NCBI GenBank assembly: GCA_964361075.1
Contig: CAYHZL010000018.1
Coordinates: forward strand, 1-33,552
DNA: 33,552 nucleotides
Reading direction: 5' to 3'
DNA from: CAYHZL01 sp964361075
GTDB taxonomy: Bacteria; Bacteroidota; Ignavibacteria; UBA10030; UBA8401
This document shows, in pieces, positions 1 to 8,027 of this stretch (position 1 is its first letter; each line of letters opens with the position of its first letter). The notes beneath the pieces are model-generated. The model was not told where the DNA came from. It saw only the letters and a list, made by a program, of their open reading frames with translations, and did not search any database. Made by a program: the position numbers and the translations under genes.

Positions 1-164
1 GTTCGTCGGCGTTCGTATCTACAAACTTTTAGCGCCGCCTAACCAGCAACTCAAGTCCCGAAGGGATTCCTTTGGAACTGATTTGCAATAGCGCGGCGAA
101 AAAATTGTATTCAAGTTAAATATATTTTCATACTGTCAGTAATTCACAAATCAACAAACATTTT

Positions 165-230
165 AACTAACGCGCTGAATGGCGCCGAAGGCGACAGCGT
201 AAAGCGCCACTTAGTTCCAATCCGTTAGGC
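165..230 (+). other. attC-like integron recombination site (candidate)
   Basis: An imperfect hairpin reads AACTAAC at 165-171 (R''-like, one mismatch to RYYYAAC) and ends in GTTAGGC at 224-230, which fits GTTRRRY exactly. CTAACG (167-172) pairs with CGTTAG (223-228), and TGGCGC (180-185) pairs with GCGCCA (204-209), leaving unpaired bases between, as in attC folded bottom strands. The 66-bp length is within the attC range. A second possible arm, GCCGCCTAAC at 34-43, is perfectly complementary to GTTAGGCGGC at 224-233. A small ORF begins 44 nt downstream, as in a gene cassette. No integrase and no second attC are in the window, so this is a lone candidate site. Confidence 0.45.
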
Positions 231-273
231 GGCACAAAGCAAAACAACAAAACTAAAATAACAATTTCGACTT

Positions 274-465
274 ATGCCTTACTTTGACGACGATGGAAAC
301 GAATTAAATCATGATCTCATTCCGAAACCGTCACTTTGCGTTGGTTGTATTAACGATGACACAGAAGATGAGAATGAAAGAGTGTTGTGTACCTTAACAC
401 GATTTGACCAAAACGGGGAAGACGAATTTAAGTGTTTTGCTTTTGCTCCAAAAGTATCAACATAA
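274..465 (+). CDS. Small Cys-rich hypothetical protein (63 aa)
   Basis: An acidic 63-residue protein with four cysteines: C22-x2-C25, C39 and C54. The CxxC plus two further Cys suggests a small metal-binding (zinc-ribbon-like) fold, but that is inference. There is no signal peptide or membrane segment. No strong ribosome binding site precedes the ATG; the leader is A-rich. The gene lies just after an attC-like site and is followed by two hairpins (478-503 and 520-550), so it stands alone as a single-gene unit, in keeping with a captured cassette. It converges on the lipoprotein gene at 557-1684. I do not recognise a characterised family. The regular Cys spacing, a plausible unit structure and the absence of any better competing frame argue that it is real. 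Confidence 0.55.
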   Translation: MPYFDDDGNELNHDLIPKPSLCVGCINDDTEDENERVLCTLTRFDQNGEDEFKCFAFAPKVST

Positions 466-477
466 TCTTATGGCAGT

Positions 478-503
478 TCCTCCGAAGGGACTCCTTCGGA
501 GGA
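478..503. repeat. Hairpin of the recurring TCC-CGAAGG type
   Basis: Perfect 11-bp arms TCCTCCGAAGG (478-488) and CCTTCGGAGGA (493-503) enclose a 4-nt loop. It follows the stop codon of the 63-aa gene by about 12 nt. Related hairpins built on TCCC(G/A)AAGGGA recur at 54-79 and 30376-30399, so this is one copy of a dispersed intergenic motif rather than a unique terminator. Confidence 0.6.
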
Positions 504-519
504 AACGCCCTTTAAATAA

Positions 520-550
520 GGATACCGTTCCCTTTAAGGGAACGGTATCC
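520..550. terminator. Bidirectional terminator hairpin between convergent genes
   Basis: A perfect palindrome with 15-bp arms and a single central base: GGATACCGTTCCCTT (520-534) and its complement (536-550). It lies between the plus-strand gene ending at 465 and the minus-strand gene ending at 557, where a shared terminator is expected. A T/A-rich stretch flanks it on both sides (TTTAAATAA on the left, TGAATTTTATT on the right), though there is no long uninterrupted T-run. Confidence 0.75.
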
Positions 551-556
551 TGAATT

Positions 557-1684
557 TTATTCTTCACGCGATATTTCCGCTTCGACTTTGCTTCGCGCGT
601 ACGTTCCCCAATCGGCTTGCCAGTATCGGGCTTTGGTTCCTGGGTTAATTGCATTTTTCCATCCTCCGTTCGCATCGTAAATATTAAGTTGATACCCCTC
701 AACTGAAATGCGAGTTGACACGACAATTTGCTTTCCATCTGGCGACCAGTTAGGGTCATACGGATCCATCGATCTTTTGGATAAATTGCTGTCGATAACC
801 ATCGTAGTGATTTTGTAAGTAAACGGATTTACTGAGAAAATTCCATGGAGAATGTACCAAGCCAATACTCCTTCATAGTGTGCAGAGAAGGCAATCAGCT
901 TTCCATCAGGCGACCAGTCGGGAGTTTCCCACACATTGTATTTCGCTACAAATGAAGCGTTGCGCACGCGAACGCTGTCCGTTATATTGATGAGCGGCGG
1001 TTTCCAACCTGCAAGTGCAACATGTGGCCACGTCGGATTTAGAGTCATCCAGAGTGTCGTCGGTTCTATGCGTCCTCTTCGTGTAATATATGTCAGCCAT
1101 TTTCCATCCGGTGACCAGGCGGGAGAAGACTCTGCAACCGAATCGGTTTTTGTTACGCGGATTGGTCTCGCATTTCTTTCATCAATATTTCCGACATATA
1201 ACTCCGTGTTACCATCGCAAGTGGAGATGAACGCAACATACTGTCCGTCAGGAGAAATGGCGGGGTCGTAGTCGTCGGAATTCGAATTGAGGTTTGTCAG
1301 CCACCGTTCATTTTTTCCGTCGGTGTTCATTACGAACAGGTCCTTCCCGGTGGCGATAAATGTCATAACCCGAGACCATCCGACAAACACAATTCTCTTT
1401 CCATCTTTTGAGACAGACGGCTGTTCATCGCCAGGATATTTTGTAAGTTGCTTTAGCTCAGTGCCATCAGGATTGATGGAAAATATTTGGCTGCCTATGT
1501 AAGCCGGAAACGGTGGCATTCTTCTTGGATCGATTGTGTCTGCAGCAAAATAAATTTTTGAAATGGTTTTCGTTGGTTGGTCGCCGCCCCAACCGTAATG
1601 GAACGGGTCGAATAAGTAATCGCACGAAGAAAACAGCAGGAGTGCTACCAGCAGAAACCAGCTTTTGAACATTTTTGAGTTCAT
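557..1684 (-). CDS. WD40/PD40-type beta-propeller lipoprotein
   Basis: A 375-residue protein with a lipoprotein signal: a hydrophobic stretch (residues 8-19) ending FSSC, so C21 is the probable lipidated residue. At least five TolB-like PD40 blades follow, each marked by S(P/K)DG: SVSKDG, AISPDG, AWSPDG, DWSPDG and NWSPDG, with the usual preceding 'P.W' residues and a following hydrophobic strand. The fold is a TolB-C-like beta-propeller, probably facing the periplasm or cell surface. The substrate or partner is unknown; these proteins usually act as binding scaffolds. It is monocistronic: a strong Bacteroidota-type promoter lies just upstream (1716-1747) and a palindromic terminator downstream. 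The ATG at 1684 fits that promoter; an alternative ATG at residue 5 would leave the signal peptide intact. Function beyond 'propeller lipoprotein' is not readable. Confidence 0.85.
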   Translation of the reverse strand: MNSKMFKSWFLLVALLLFSSCDYLFDPFHYGWGGDQPTKTISKIYFAADTIDPRRMPPFPAYIGSQIFSINPDGTELKQLTKYPGDEQPSVSKDGKRIVFVGWSRVMTFIATGKDLFVMNTDGKNERWLTNLNSNSDDYDPAISPDGQYVAFISTCDGNTELYVGNIDERNARPIRVTKTDSVAESSPAWSPDGKWLTYITRRGRIEPTTLWMTLNPTWPHVALAGWKPPLINITDSVRVRNASFVAKYNVWETPDWSPDGKLIAFSAHYEGVLAWYILHGIFSVNPFTYKITTMVIDSNLSKRSMDPYDPNWSPDGKQIVVSTRISVEGYQLNIYDANGGWKNAINPGTKARYWQADWGTYARSKVEAEISREE

Positions 1685-1715
1685 AACTATCCCTTTCTTT
1701 TGGTTTTTGTTGATA

Positions 1716-1747
1716 CAAAGTTAACGCGAAGCACAACAAAAGTCAAA
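1716..1747 (-). promoter_or_regulatory. Bacteroidota-type promoter for the lipoprotein
   Basis: On the minus strand the sequence reads TTTG (complement of 1744-1747), exactly 20 nt, then TAACTTTG (complement of 1716-1723). This is a perfect match to the TTTG-N19-21-TAnnTTTG consensus of Bacteroidota primary sigma factor promoters. Transcription would start about 7 nt further on, giving a leader of roughly 25 nt to the ATG at 1684. It supports both the start codon and the taxonomic assignment. Confidence 0.75.
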
Positions 1748-1857
1748 CGCAACGCCATCTAATTTTTTCTATCGCTATTTCTTCAACTCCCTGTGTGATT
1801 CGTCGGGACTCAACAAGTCCCAACGGGATGGCTTCGCCAAAAAAATAATCCTCCCAC

Positions 1858-2022
1858 AGCGCAAAGATTGTAATTTGTGCCAACTGCAAAAAATCAGAGA
1901 TGATAAAGGGGATTGAGAACAATTGGATGGATATATTTCAAAACACAGCGAAGCAAAATTTACGCATGAAATTTGTCCTGATTGCATGAAAGAATTATAC
2001 GGTGATGTGTTGAATAAGTTAA
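1858..2022 (+). pseudogene. Decayed 3' fragment of a PAS/response-regulator-type gene
   Basis: Two reading frames together spell the C-terminal signature often seen at the end of PAS, GAF or receiver-domain proteins (canonically CxxCKKIRDDKGYW...YI..H..A.F.HGICPDC...LYP). Frame one (from 1858) gives KIVICANCKK; the second frame continues IRDDKGD, a TGA stop at 1914-1916 where Trp is expected, then EQLDGYISKHSEAKFTHE and ICPDCMKELYGD. The frame change lies in a run of six A's where seven would restore the frame. So there is at least one 1-nt deletion and one nonsense change. Nothing upstream of about 1858 encodes a recognisable sensor domain, so most of the gene is lost. The inverted-repeat element at 2032 abuts the 3' end. 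Confidence 0.7.
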
Positions 2023-2031
2023 AAAAAACGA

Positions 2032-2178
2032 TAACTACTCAGCGTGATAATCCCGCCTATGGCGAGGCCAATAATTTCCTATCCCAACGGGATGACTTCG
2101 CCATAAAAGCACAAAGAAAAAACATAGCCACATTCGCCGCGGCAAATGTGGCTTAATTTTTTTTTGGTGAGTAGTTAC
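2032..2178. mobile_element. MITE-like element, family A (copy 1)
   Basis: TAACTACTCA at 2032-2041 is matched by TGAGTAGTTA at 2168-2177, giving a roughly 147-bp inverted-repeat element with no coding capacity. The left end continues GCGT, giving TAACTACTCAGCGT, which matches TAACTGCTCAGCGT at the left end of the element at 18251 in 13 of 14 bases. Inside are the motif TCCCAACGGGATGACTTCGC (2081-2100) and a strong GC hairpin at 2126-2153. I could not find a convincing target duplication. It sits between the decayed gene fragment and nuoJ. Confidence 0.6.
2126..2163 (+). terminator. Terminator-like hairpin inside family A element
   Basis: AGCCACATT (2126-2134) pairs with AATGTGGCT (2145-2153) around a GC-rich palindromic core (GCCGCGGC), followed by TAATTTTTTTTTT. 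A GC-rich stem and T-run in the plus direction look like an intrinsic terminator and would isolate nuoJ from upstream transcription. Confidence 0.5.
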
Positions 2179-2251
2179 GTTAAAAATATTTTATCGTAAG
2201 ACAGAAAAAAAATTCCGATGGGATGCCATTGGTATATTTTAGGTTCGGTTT

Positions 2252-2283
2252 ATTGCTTCTCTTTTCAACACTTTGTATATTTA
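2252..2283 (+). promoter_or_regulatory. Possible promoter for nuoJ
   Basis: ATTG at 2252-2255, a 20-nt spacer, then TATATTTA at 2276-2283 is one base away at each box from TTTG-N19-21-TAnnTTTG. A start near 2290 would give a leader of about 30 nt to the ATG at 2322. It is consistent with nuoJ being the first gene of a separate transcript, but the boxes are imperfect. Confidence 0.35.
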
Positions 2284-2321
2284 CGCAACAAAAAATTTTC
2301 TTCACACTATTTTTTCTTGCG

Positions 2322-2837
2322 ATGACATTTGAACAAGTGGTTTTCTCTTTTCTTGCAGTTATTGCTGTCGTTTCTGCAGTGATGATGCTTCTCCAACGAA
2401 ATCCTGTTAACAGCGCACTCTTTCTTATCTTAAATTTTTTCTCAATCGGTGGTCTCTACATAACATTGCACGCACAATTTATTGCGATGGTGCATATTCT
2501 TGTCTATGCCGGCGCCATTATGGTCTTATTTTTATTCGTAATTATGTTGTTGAATTTGGGAGATGAAAAACATTTACGCGAAACACTGACTGTGAAAACA
2601 TATATAGGCATTGGTTTTTCGCTCGGCTTATTCGCGGAGTTGTTATATATTTTCGGTTTTAGTAATGCAAGTCAGTTTACGGCTCAAGCACCGAACGCAT
2701 TTGAAATGGGGACAGTGGAGTATATCGGCAAAGTGCTGTTCACCAGATTTTTATTCCCGTTTGAAATAACATCACTCTTGTTGCTCGCTGCAATTATCGG
2801 CGCAGTCATTCTCGCAAAGAAAAAACTTCAACACTAA
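2322..2837 (+). CDS. nuoJ: NADH-quinone oxidoreductase subunit J
   Basis: Membrane subunit of respiratory complex I, 171 residues from the ATG at 2322. An open frame extends upstream to 2223, but those 33 residues are not typical of NuoJ and overlap the putative promoter; starting at MTFEQVVFSF gives the usual N-terminus and length. Five hydrophobic segments are visible. The conserved stretch QFIAMVHILVYAGAIMVLFL (TM3, whose pi-bulge region is central to coupling in NuoJ) is intact, as is NPVNSALFLI before it. Proton-pumping arm; partner of NuoK, whose ATG follows after one nucleotide. This is the first gene of the nuoJKLM-antiporter-nuoN run; nuoA-I are not upstream. Confidence 0.93.
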   Translation: MTFEQVVFSFLAVIAVVSAVMMLLQRNPVNSALFLILNFFSIGGLYITLHAQFIAMVHILVYAGAIMVLFLFVIMLLNLGDEKHLRETLTVKTYIGIGFSLGLFAELLYIFGFSNASQFTAQAPNAFEMGTVEYIGKVLFTRFLFPFEITSLLLLAAIIGAVILAKKKLQH

Positions 2838-2838
2838 T

Positions 2839-3141
2839 ATGATACCTCTGAATTATTATTTATTGCTTTCCGCATTTATGTTTAGCGTCGGTGTGCTCGG
2901 TGTCGCTGTGCGCCGCAACGCAATTGTTGTCTTCATGTGCATCGAGTTGATGCTCAACTCAATCAATCTTACGCTTGTTGCGTTCTCGTCGTTCTTTGGC
3001 GATCCGACAGGACAAATGCTTGTCTTCTTTGTGATGGTTGTTGCAGCAGCAGAAGCGGCAGTTGGCTTGGCAATCATTATTTCACTCTTCCGCAATAAGC
3101 AAACAGTTAATATAGACGAAATAAATATTTTGAAATGGTAA
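2839..3141 (+). CDS. nuoK: NADH-quinone oxidoreductase subunit K
   Basis: A 100-residue, three-helix complex I subunit of normal length. The two membrane glutamates needed for proton transfer are present at exactly the E. coli positions: E36 (in MCIELMLNSINL) and E72 (in VVAAAEAAVGLAI). The gene starts one nucleotide after the nuoJ stop and its 3' end overlaps the first candidate ATG of nuoL, so translation of J, K and L is likely coupled. NuoK sits between NuoJ and NuoN in the membrane arm and belongs to the MrpC-related family. Confidence 0.96.
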   Translation: MIPLNYYLLLSAFMFSVGVLGVAVRRNAIVVFMCIELMLNSINLTLVAFSSFFGDPTGQMLVFFVMVVAAAEAAVGLAIIISLFRNKQTVNIDEINILKW

Positions 3142-5075
3142 CCATGTATAATTTTGTTGCTCTCATTACGCTCTTCCCGCTGGCTGGTTTCCTCATCAAC
3201 GGTCTGCTTGGTTCAAAAATAAAATCAGAAAAAATAATTGGCACAATCGGCACGCTTGCTGTCGCAATCCCATTTGCCATTGCCGTTGCAATCTTTTTTG
3301 AAATGCTCGCGTTTCCGGTAGAAGAACGTAAACATATAGTTACATTCTTTACATGGATTTCCGCCGGAGCGTTCTCTGCGAACGTCGCATATCAAGTTGA
3401 TCAGCTCTCTATATTAATGACACTTATTGTAACCGGTGTCGGAAGTTTGATTCATTTCTATTCTATAGGTTACATGCACGGCGATAAAGGATTTTGGAGA
3501 TTTTTCGCATATCTCAATCTTTTTATTTTCGCAATGCTTAATCTTGTGCTTGCAGATAATTATGTGCTGATGTTTCTTGGTTGGGAAGGTGTTGGTTTGT
3601 GTTCGTATTTACTCATCGGATTTTGGTACGACAGAAATTTTGAAAAGGGAACAACGGGTGATGCGGCAAAGAAAGCATTTATCGTTAACCGCATCGGCGA
3701 TTTTGGTTTTCTGCTCGGAATGTTTTTAATTTTTACAACATTCGGTTCGCTTTCGTACGATTCTGTGTTTGCGCAAGCCGGTGTGTTTGAAAAAGGTGAT
3801 TCTGTCATCATCTGGATTACGCTTCTCATGTTCATCGGCGCAACAGGAAAGTCTGCACAAATTCCGTTGTATGTGTGGCTTCCAGATGCAATGGCAGGTC
3901 CGACTCCGGTTTCTGCACTTATTCACGCGGCAACAATGGTAACTGCCGGAATTTATATGGTGGCGCGCAGTTCAGTTTTATTTGCACTTGCACCGGTTAC
4001 TATGGAAGTTGTTGCCGTCATCGGATTGTTGACTGCATTCTTTGCCGGCACAATTGGTCTTGTTCAAAATGATATTAAAAAAGTGTTGGCGTATTCAACC
4101 ATCAGTCAGTTAGGATATATGTTTCTTGCGTGCGGTGTCGGCGCATTCTCCGCCGGAATTTTTCATCTGATGACACATGCATTTTTCAAAGCACTTCTCT
4201 TTTTGGGATCGGGCGCAGTCATACATGCAATGCACGATGAACAGGACATTCAAAAAATGGGCGGCTTGCAAAAATATATGCCGTGGACATTCAGAACTTT
4301 TGTTGTTGGCTCGTTTGCGATTGCAGGATTTCCTTTGCTCTCCGGTTTTTTTAGTAAGGACGAAATTTTGTGGAAGGCATTTGCAGATGGTTCGCCATGG
4401 ATGTGGGTTGTTGGTGTTCTCGCTGCGGGTTTAACTGCGTTCTATATGTTTCGACTTGTCTCGCTCACATTTTTAGGAAATGAACGTTTTGATCATCACC
4501 ATGTTCATCCGCATGAAGCGCCGAAGACAATGCTCATCCCGTTACTTGTGCTTGCTCTGCTTTCGATCATCGGCGGATATGTTGGAGTGCCTCACGTTCT
4601 TGGCGGACAGAATGGTTTTGAAAAATTTCTCGAGCCGGTGTTCGAAAAGGCAAACGAAAAGTTAGCATTACCATTGCATGATAGTGCGGCTCTCGAAATG
4701 GGATTGATGGCAGTCTCCGTGATTATTGGATTGCTTGGTATTTATGCTGGCTATACAATTTATACTAAGAAAAAGTACGTTGCAGAAAAGACATCTCTCA
4801 GGTTTCCCATCATCTATAAACTTCTCTTCAATAAATATTATGTTGATGAAGTGTACGATGCAACCGTTGTAACTCCGACTGTAAAAGTTTCCGAAAAATT
4901 TTTGTGGAGGGGAATTGATGTCAACGTTATTGACAACGCACTCAATCTTTCTGCAAAGTTTACCGGCTTTCTATCAGAAATTTTCCGCAGAGTGCAAACT
5001 GGCGTAACACAATCCTATGCAATGGTGTTTATTGCGGGAGTGTTATTTATTCTTGGTTGGCTGATGGTGAAATGA
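3135..5075 (+). CDS. nuoL: NADH-quinone oxidoreductase subunit L
   Basis: The distal antiporter-like subunit of complex I, 646 residues from ATG 3135 (643 from the alternative ATG at 3144, which avoids the 7-nt overlap with nuoK). The key residues are intact: E151 in FLGWEGVGLCSYLLIGF (TM5 glutamate) and K239 in FIGATGKSAQIPLYVWLPDA (TM7 lysine), followed by the AGPTPVSALIHAATMVTAG helix. A His-rich cytoplasmic loop (FDHHHVHPHE) comes before the last third. The C-terminus carries the long lateral-helix region and a final membrane anchor. Normal length for NuoL. A 53-nt gap precedes nuoM, the only sizeable gap in the J-M run. Confidence 0.96.
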   Translation: MVTMYNFVALITLFPLAGFLINGLLGSKIKSEKIIGTIGTLAVAIPFAIAVAIFFEMLAFPVEERKHIVTFFTWISAGAFSANVAYQVDQLSILMTLIVTGVGSLIHFYSIGYMHGDKGFWRFFAYLNLFIFAMLNLVLADNYVLMFLGWEGVGLCSYLLIGFWYDRNFEKGTTGDAAKKAFIVNRIGDFGFLLGMFLIFTTFGSLSYDSVFAQAGVFEKGDSVIIWITLLMFIGATGKSAQIPLYVWLPDAMAGPTPVSALIHAATMVTAGIYMVARSSVLFALAPVTMEVVAVIGLLTAFFAGTIGLVQNDIKKVLAYSTISQLGYMFLACGVGAFSAGIFHLMTHAFFKALLFLGSGAVIHAMHDEQDIQKMGGLQKYMPWTFRTFVVGSFAIAGFPLLSGFFSKDEILWKAFADGSPWMWVVGVLAAGLTAFYMFRLVSLTFLGNERFDHHHVHPHEAPKTMLIPLLVLALLSIIGGYVGVPHVLGGQNGFEKFLEPVFEKANEKLALPLHDSAALEMGLMAVSVIIGLLGIYAGYTIYTKKKYVAEKTSLRFPIIYKLLFNKYYVDEVYDATVVTPTVKVSEKFLWRGIDVNVIDNALNLSAKFTGFLSEIFRRVQTGVTQSYAMVFIAGVLFILGWLMVK

Positions 5076-5128
5076 TTTGTATTGCACGATTTACTATTTG
5101 CAAAATTATACGATAACTGAAAATTGAT

Positions 5129-6670
5129 ATGTTGACTTATTTACTTTTTTCCCCCTTTCTCGGAATTCTACTTCTTCTTTTTATCAATAAAGAAAAAGCA
5201 ACACTCATAAAAACAATCGGCGTTCTTGCATCGCTGGTGTCGTTTGCACTTTCTCTTGTTATCTACTATTACTTCGATTCTTCAGCGTTACAAATGCAAT
5301 TTGTCGAGCAACATCCGTGGATTGCCGGATTGGATATTACGTATTTTGTCGGCGTTGACGGCATGTCTATTTTGCTTGTAATGCTCACAACATTTCTCAC
5401 ACCAATTGCATTGATTGGAACTTGGAACTCCGTTGAAAAACGCTTGAAGGAATATATTGCATTTGTTCTTCTGCTCGAAGTTGGGATGTTGGGCGTGTTC
5501 ATTTCCTTCGACTTGTTTTTGTTTTACGTGTTTTGGGAAGCAATGCTCATCCCGATGTATTTTATTATTGGTATTTGGGGGGGCAAAGATCGCATTTACG
5601 CAGCGATAAAATTCTTCCTCTATACTATGGCGGGCAGTGTGTTGATGCTCATCGCGATTGTCTGGCTCGGTTACTACGCATCAACGTTGCCAGGCGGAAT
5701 GTTCACAACAAATTTATTAAAGCTGTATGCGATTGCGCCGGGAATTCCATCCGGTATTCAGATGTGGATGTTTCTTGCATTCACGCTTTCATTCGCGATT
5801 AAAGTTCCGTTGTTTCCGCTGCACACATGGCTGCCCGATGCGCACGTGCAAGCGCCGACATCCGGTTCTGTTATTCTTGCCGGCGTGTTGTTGAAGATGG
5901 GAACGTACGGTCTGATTCGTTTTTGTTTGCCGCTGTTTCCGTACGCATCATTTCAATGTACACCGCTGCTCGCAATTCTTGCTGTCATCGGAATTGTGTA
6001 CGGCGCGCTCGTTGCAATGGTACAGACCGATGTAAAAAAACTTGTCGCATATTCTTCAGTGAGCCATTTAGGATTTGTTGTGCTCGGAATTTTTTCGATG
6101 ACAGAAGAGGGAATACAAGGTGCAGTGATTCAAATGATTAATCACGGACTTTCAACCGGCGCGTTGTTTCTTCTTGTCGGAATGATTTACGACCGACGGC
6201 ACACACGCGAGATTTCACAGTTCGGCGGATTGGCAAAAGTGATGCCCGTGTTTTCAACATTATTTTTAATTGTAACATTATCTTCAATTGGTTTGCCCGG
6301 CTTGAATGGTTTTGTCGGCGAGTTTTTAATTTTGCTTGGCTCATTCAAATCACTATTTCTTGGAACACATGCGTACGCTGCCGTCGCTGCAACGGGCGTG
6401 ATTTTTTCCGCAGTGTATATGCTCTGGATGGTACAGCGCGTGTTCTTCGGAAAAATTACCAATCCTGAAAATCTAAAGTTGATTGATTTATCAAAACGTG
6501 AAGTTGCAACGATGATACCAATAATTATTTTCATCGTTTGGATTGGTGTGTATCCCGCAACATTTTTATCACCATCGGCTGTTGCAACGCATCAATTGGT
6601 GAAAAATTTAGAACAACTGAAAAGCGGTGGTGCTTTACAACCGAATGGTATGAATGCGCAAACAAAATAA
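5129..6670 (+). CDS. nuoM: NADH-quinone oxidoreductase subunit M
   Basis: Antiporter-like proton-pumping subunit of complex I, 513 residues. E137 (FYVFWEAMLIPMYFIIGIWGG) and K225 (FAIKVPLFPLHTWLPDAHVQ) are the expected TM5 glutamate and TM7 lysine; the PTSGSVILAGVLLKMGTYGL segment is intact. About 13-14 membrane helices, normal family length. Its last 17 nt overlap the start of the antiporter gene at 6654, so the two are translationally linked. The next complex I gene, nuoN, is displaced to 8216. Confidence 0.96.
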   Translation: MLTYLLFSPFLGILLLLFINKEKATLIKTIGVLASLVSFALSLVIYYYFDSSALQMQFVEQHPWIAGLDITYFVGVDGMSILLVMLTTFLTPIALIGTWNSVEKRLKEYIAFVLLLEVGMLGVFISFDLFLFYVFWEAMLIPMYFIIGIWGGKDRIYAAIKFFLYTMAGSVLMLIAIVWLGYYASTLPGGMFTTNLLKLYAIAPGIPSGIQMWMFLAFTLSFAIKVPLFPLHTWLPDAHVQAPTSGSVILAGVLLKMGTYGLIRFCLPLFPYASFQCTPLLAILAVIGIVYGALVAMVQTDVKKLVAYSSVSHLGFVVLGIFSMTEEGIQGAVIQMINHGLSTGALFLLVGMIYDRRHTREISQFGGLAKVMPVFSTLFLIVTLSSIGLPGLNGFVGEFLILLGSFKSLFLGTHAYAAVAATGVIFSAVYMLWMVQRVFFGKITNPENLKLIDLSKREVATMIPIIIFIVWIGVYPATFLSPSAVATHQLVKNLEQLKSGGALQPNGMNAQTK

Positions 6671-8027
6671 ATTTTTATTATTGAATAGTCGAGTTGTAAA
6701 AGTTATTGTCCTTCTTATCAGCGTTGGTGCATTAGCAAGAGCGGAATCGGCGGTAGAGATTCTGCCTGTCGATCCGGTAATGATTGCACCATTTATCGCG
6801 TTGCTTCTTGCAATCGCGCTTGGTCCGCTGCTCAACAAACATTGGTGGGAAAAAAATTATCCTGCTGTTTCAGTAACACTTAGTTTGATAGTTGTTCTCT
6901 ATTATATAGCAATCGTTCACAATGCAAATCGTGTTGTAACAACGCTGCATGAATACATTAGTTTCATTGCTCTTATTGGTTCGTTGTTTGTTGTTTCAGG
7001 CGGCATTCAGATTCGATTGAAAGGCAAAGCGACACCGTTCATCAATGTGTTGTTGCTTGGCTTTGGTTCTTTGATAGCAAATATTGTTGGCACGACCGGC
7101 GCTTCAATGTTGTTGATTCGTCCCTATATTCGTACGAATCGGTACCACATCAAGCCGTATCACATTATTTTTTTTATTTTTCTTGTCAGCAATGTGGGCG
7201 GTGCGCTTACACCAATCGGTGATCCGCCGTTGTTTCTCGGTTACTTAAAAGGCATTCCATTCTTTTGGATTGCACAGTACATGTGGATGAAGTGGTCGCT
7301 TGTTGTGATTGCACTGCTGGTTATTTTCTATGTTATCGACAGCAGAGATTTTCGTAAACGAAGTATTGCAGTGCAGAAAAAGATTGAAGAGGAAGGCGAG
7401 CGCGCGCAATTTCAAGGTCTGCAAAATCTCGGTTTCCTACTTGCGATTTTGGTTGCAGTGTTTATTGAAAATCCGATTGGTGTTCGTGAACTCATCATGA
7501 TTCTTGCGTCGTTTGGTTCGTACTATACAACGAATAAAAAAATTCACGACTACAACGATTTTAATTTTGCACCGATCAAAGAAGTGGCGATTTTATTTGT
7601 CGGAATTTTTGCAACAATGATGCCGGCGCTCGATTGGCTGACATTGAACGCACAGCGTCTTGGTATGGAAAGTGTCGGTCAATATTATTGGGCAACAGGA
7701 ATTCTTTCATCGTTTCTTGATAATGCACCGACATATTTGAATTTTCTCACTGCGTCGTTCGGGCTTCACCATTTGAATCTCGAAAATCCGCAGCACATGC
7801 AAATATTTTTAAGCGAACATTGGTGGTACGTGCAGGCGATTTCTATTGCGGCGGTATTCTTTGGTGCGATGACATACATCGGCAATGGTCCGAACTTCAT
7901 GGTGAAATCTATTGCTGAACAAAACGGAATTGCGATGCCGTCATTCGGCGGATATATATTGCGTTACTCGCTGCCGATTTTGCTTCCGTTGTATATTGCG
8001 ATTTGGTTTTTCTTTTTTCATTCATGA
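6654..8027 (+). CDS. NhaD/ArsB-superfamily Na+/H+ antiporter inside the nuo cluster
   Basis: A 457-residue polytopic membrane protein of the ion transporter superfamily that includes NhaD, ArsB and CitM. Diagnostic stretches: GTTGASMLLIRPYIRTN (first re-entrant/unwound half), NVGGALTPIGDPPLFLGYL (the TP-GDPP motif), SSFLDNAPTYLNF, and FFGAMTYIGNGPNFMVK. The order and spacing match sodium:proton antiporters of this superfamily rather than citrate carriers. A hydrophobic leader ending ALARAES resembles a signal sequence. It overlaps nuoM by 17 nt and precedes nuoN, so it is almost certainly co-transcribed with complex I. Likely role: exchange of Na+ for H+ using the proton gradient made by complex I, or sodium homeostasis; substrate is inferred. 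The stop codon (TGA, 8025-8027) is formed partly by an inserted element; without it the frame would end TAA at the same residue. Confidence 0.85.
   Translation: MRKQNKFLLLNSRVVKVIVLLISVGALARAESAVEILPVDPVMIAPFIALLLAIALGPLLNKHWWEKNYPAVSVTLSLIVVLYYIAIVHNANRVVTTLHEYISFIALIGSLFVVSGGIQIRLKGKATPFINVLLLGFGSLIANIVGTTGASMLLIRPYIRTNRYHIKPYHIIFFIFLVSNVGGALTPIGDPPLFLGYLKGIPFFWIAQYMWMKWSLVVIALLVIFYVIDSRDFRKRSIAVQKKIEEEGERAQFQGLQNLGFLLAILVAVFIENPIGVRELIMILASFGSYYTTNKKIHDYNDFNFAPIKEVAILFVGIFATMMPALDWLTLNAQRLGMESVGQYYWATGILSSFLDNAPTYLNFLTASFGLHHLNLENPQHMQIFLSEHWWYVQAISIAAVFFGAMTYIGNGPNFMVKSIAEQNGIAMPSFGGYILRYSLPILLPLYIAIWFFFFHS

Noticed and set aside
1923..2156. A 77-codon open frame from a TTG, as a small gene
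   Set aside because: Its first 35 codons are the end of the decayed sensor gene and the rest runs through the inverted-repeat element, so it is a leftover frame.
2223..2321. N-terminal extension of NuoJ by 33 residues
   Set aside because: Not typical of the family, overlaps the likely promoter, and the ATG at 2322 gives the usual N-terminus.
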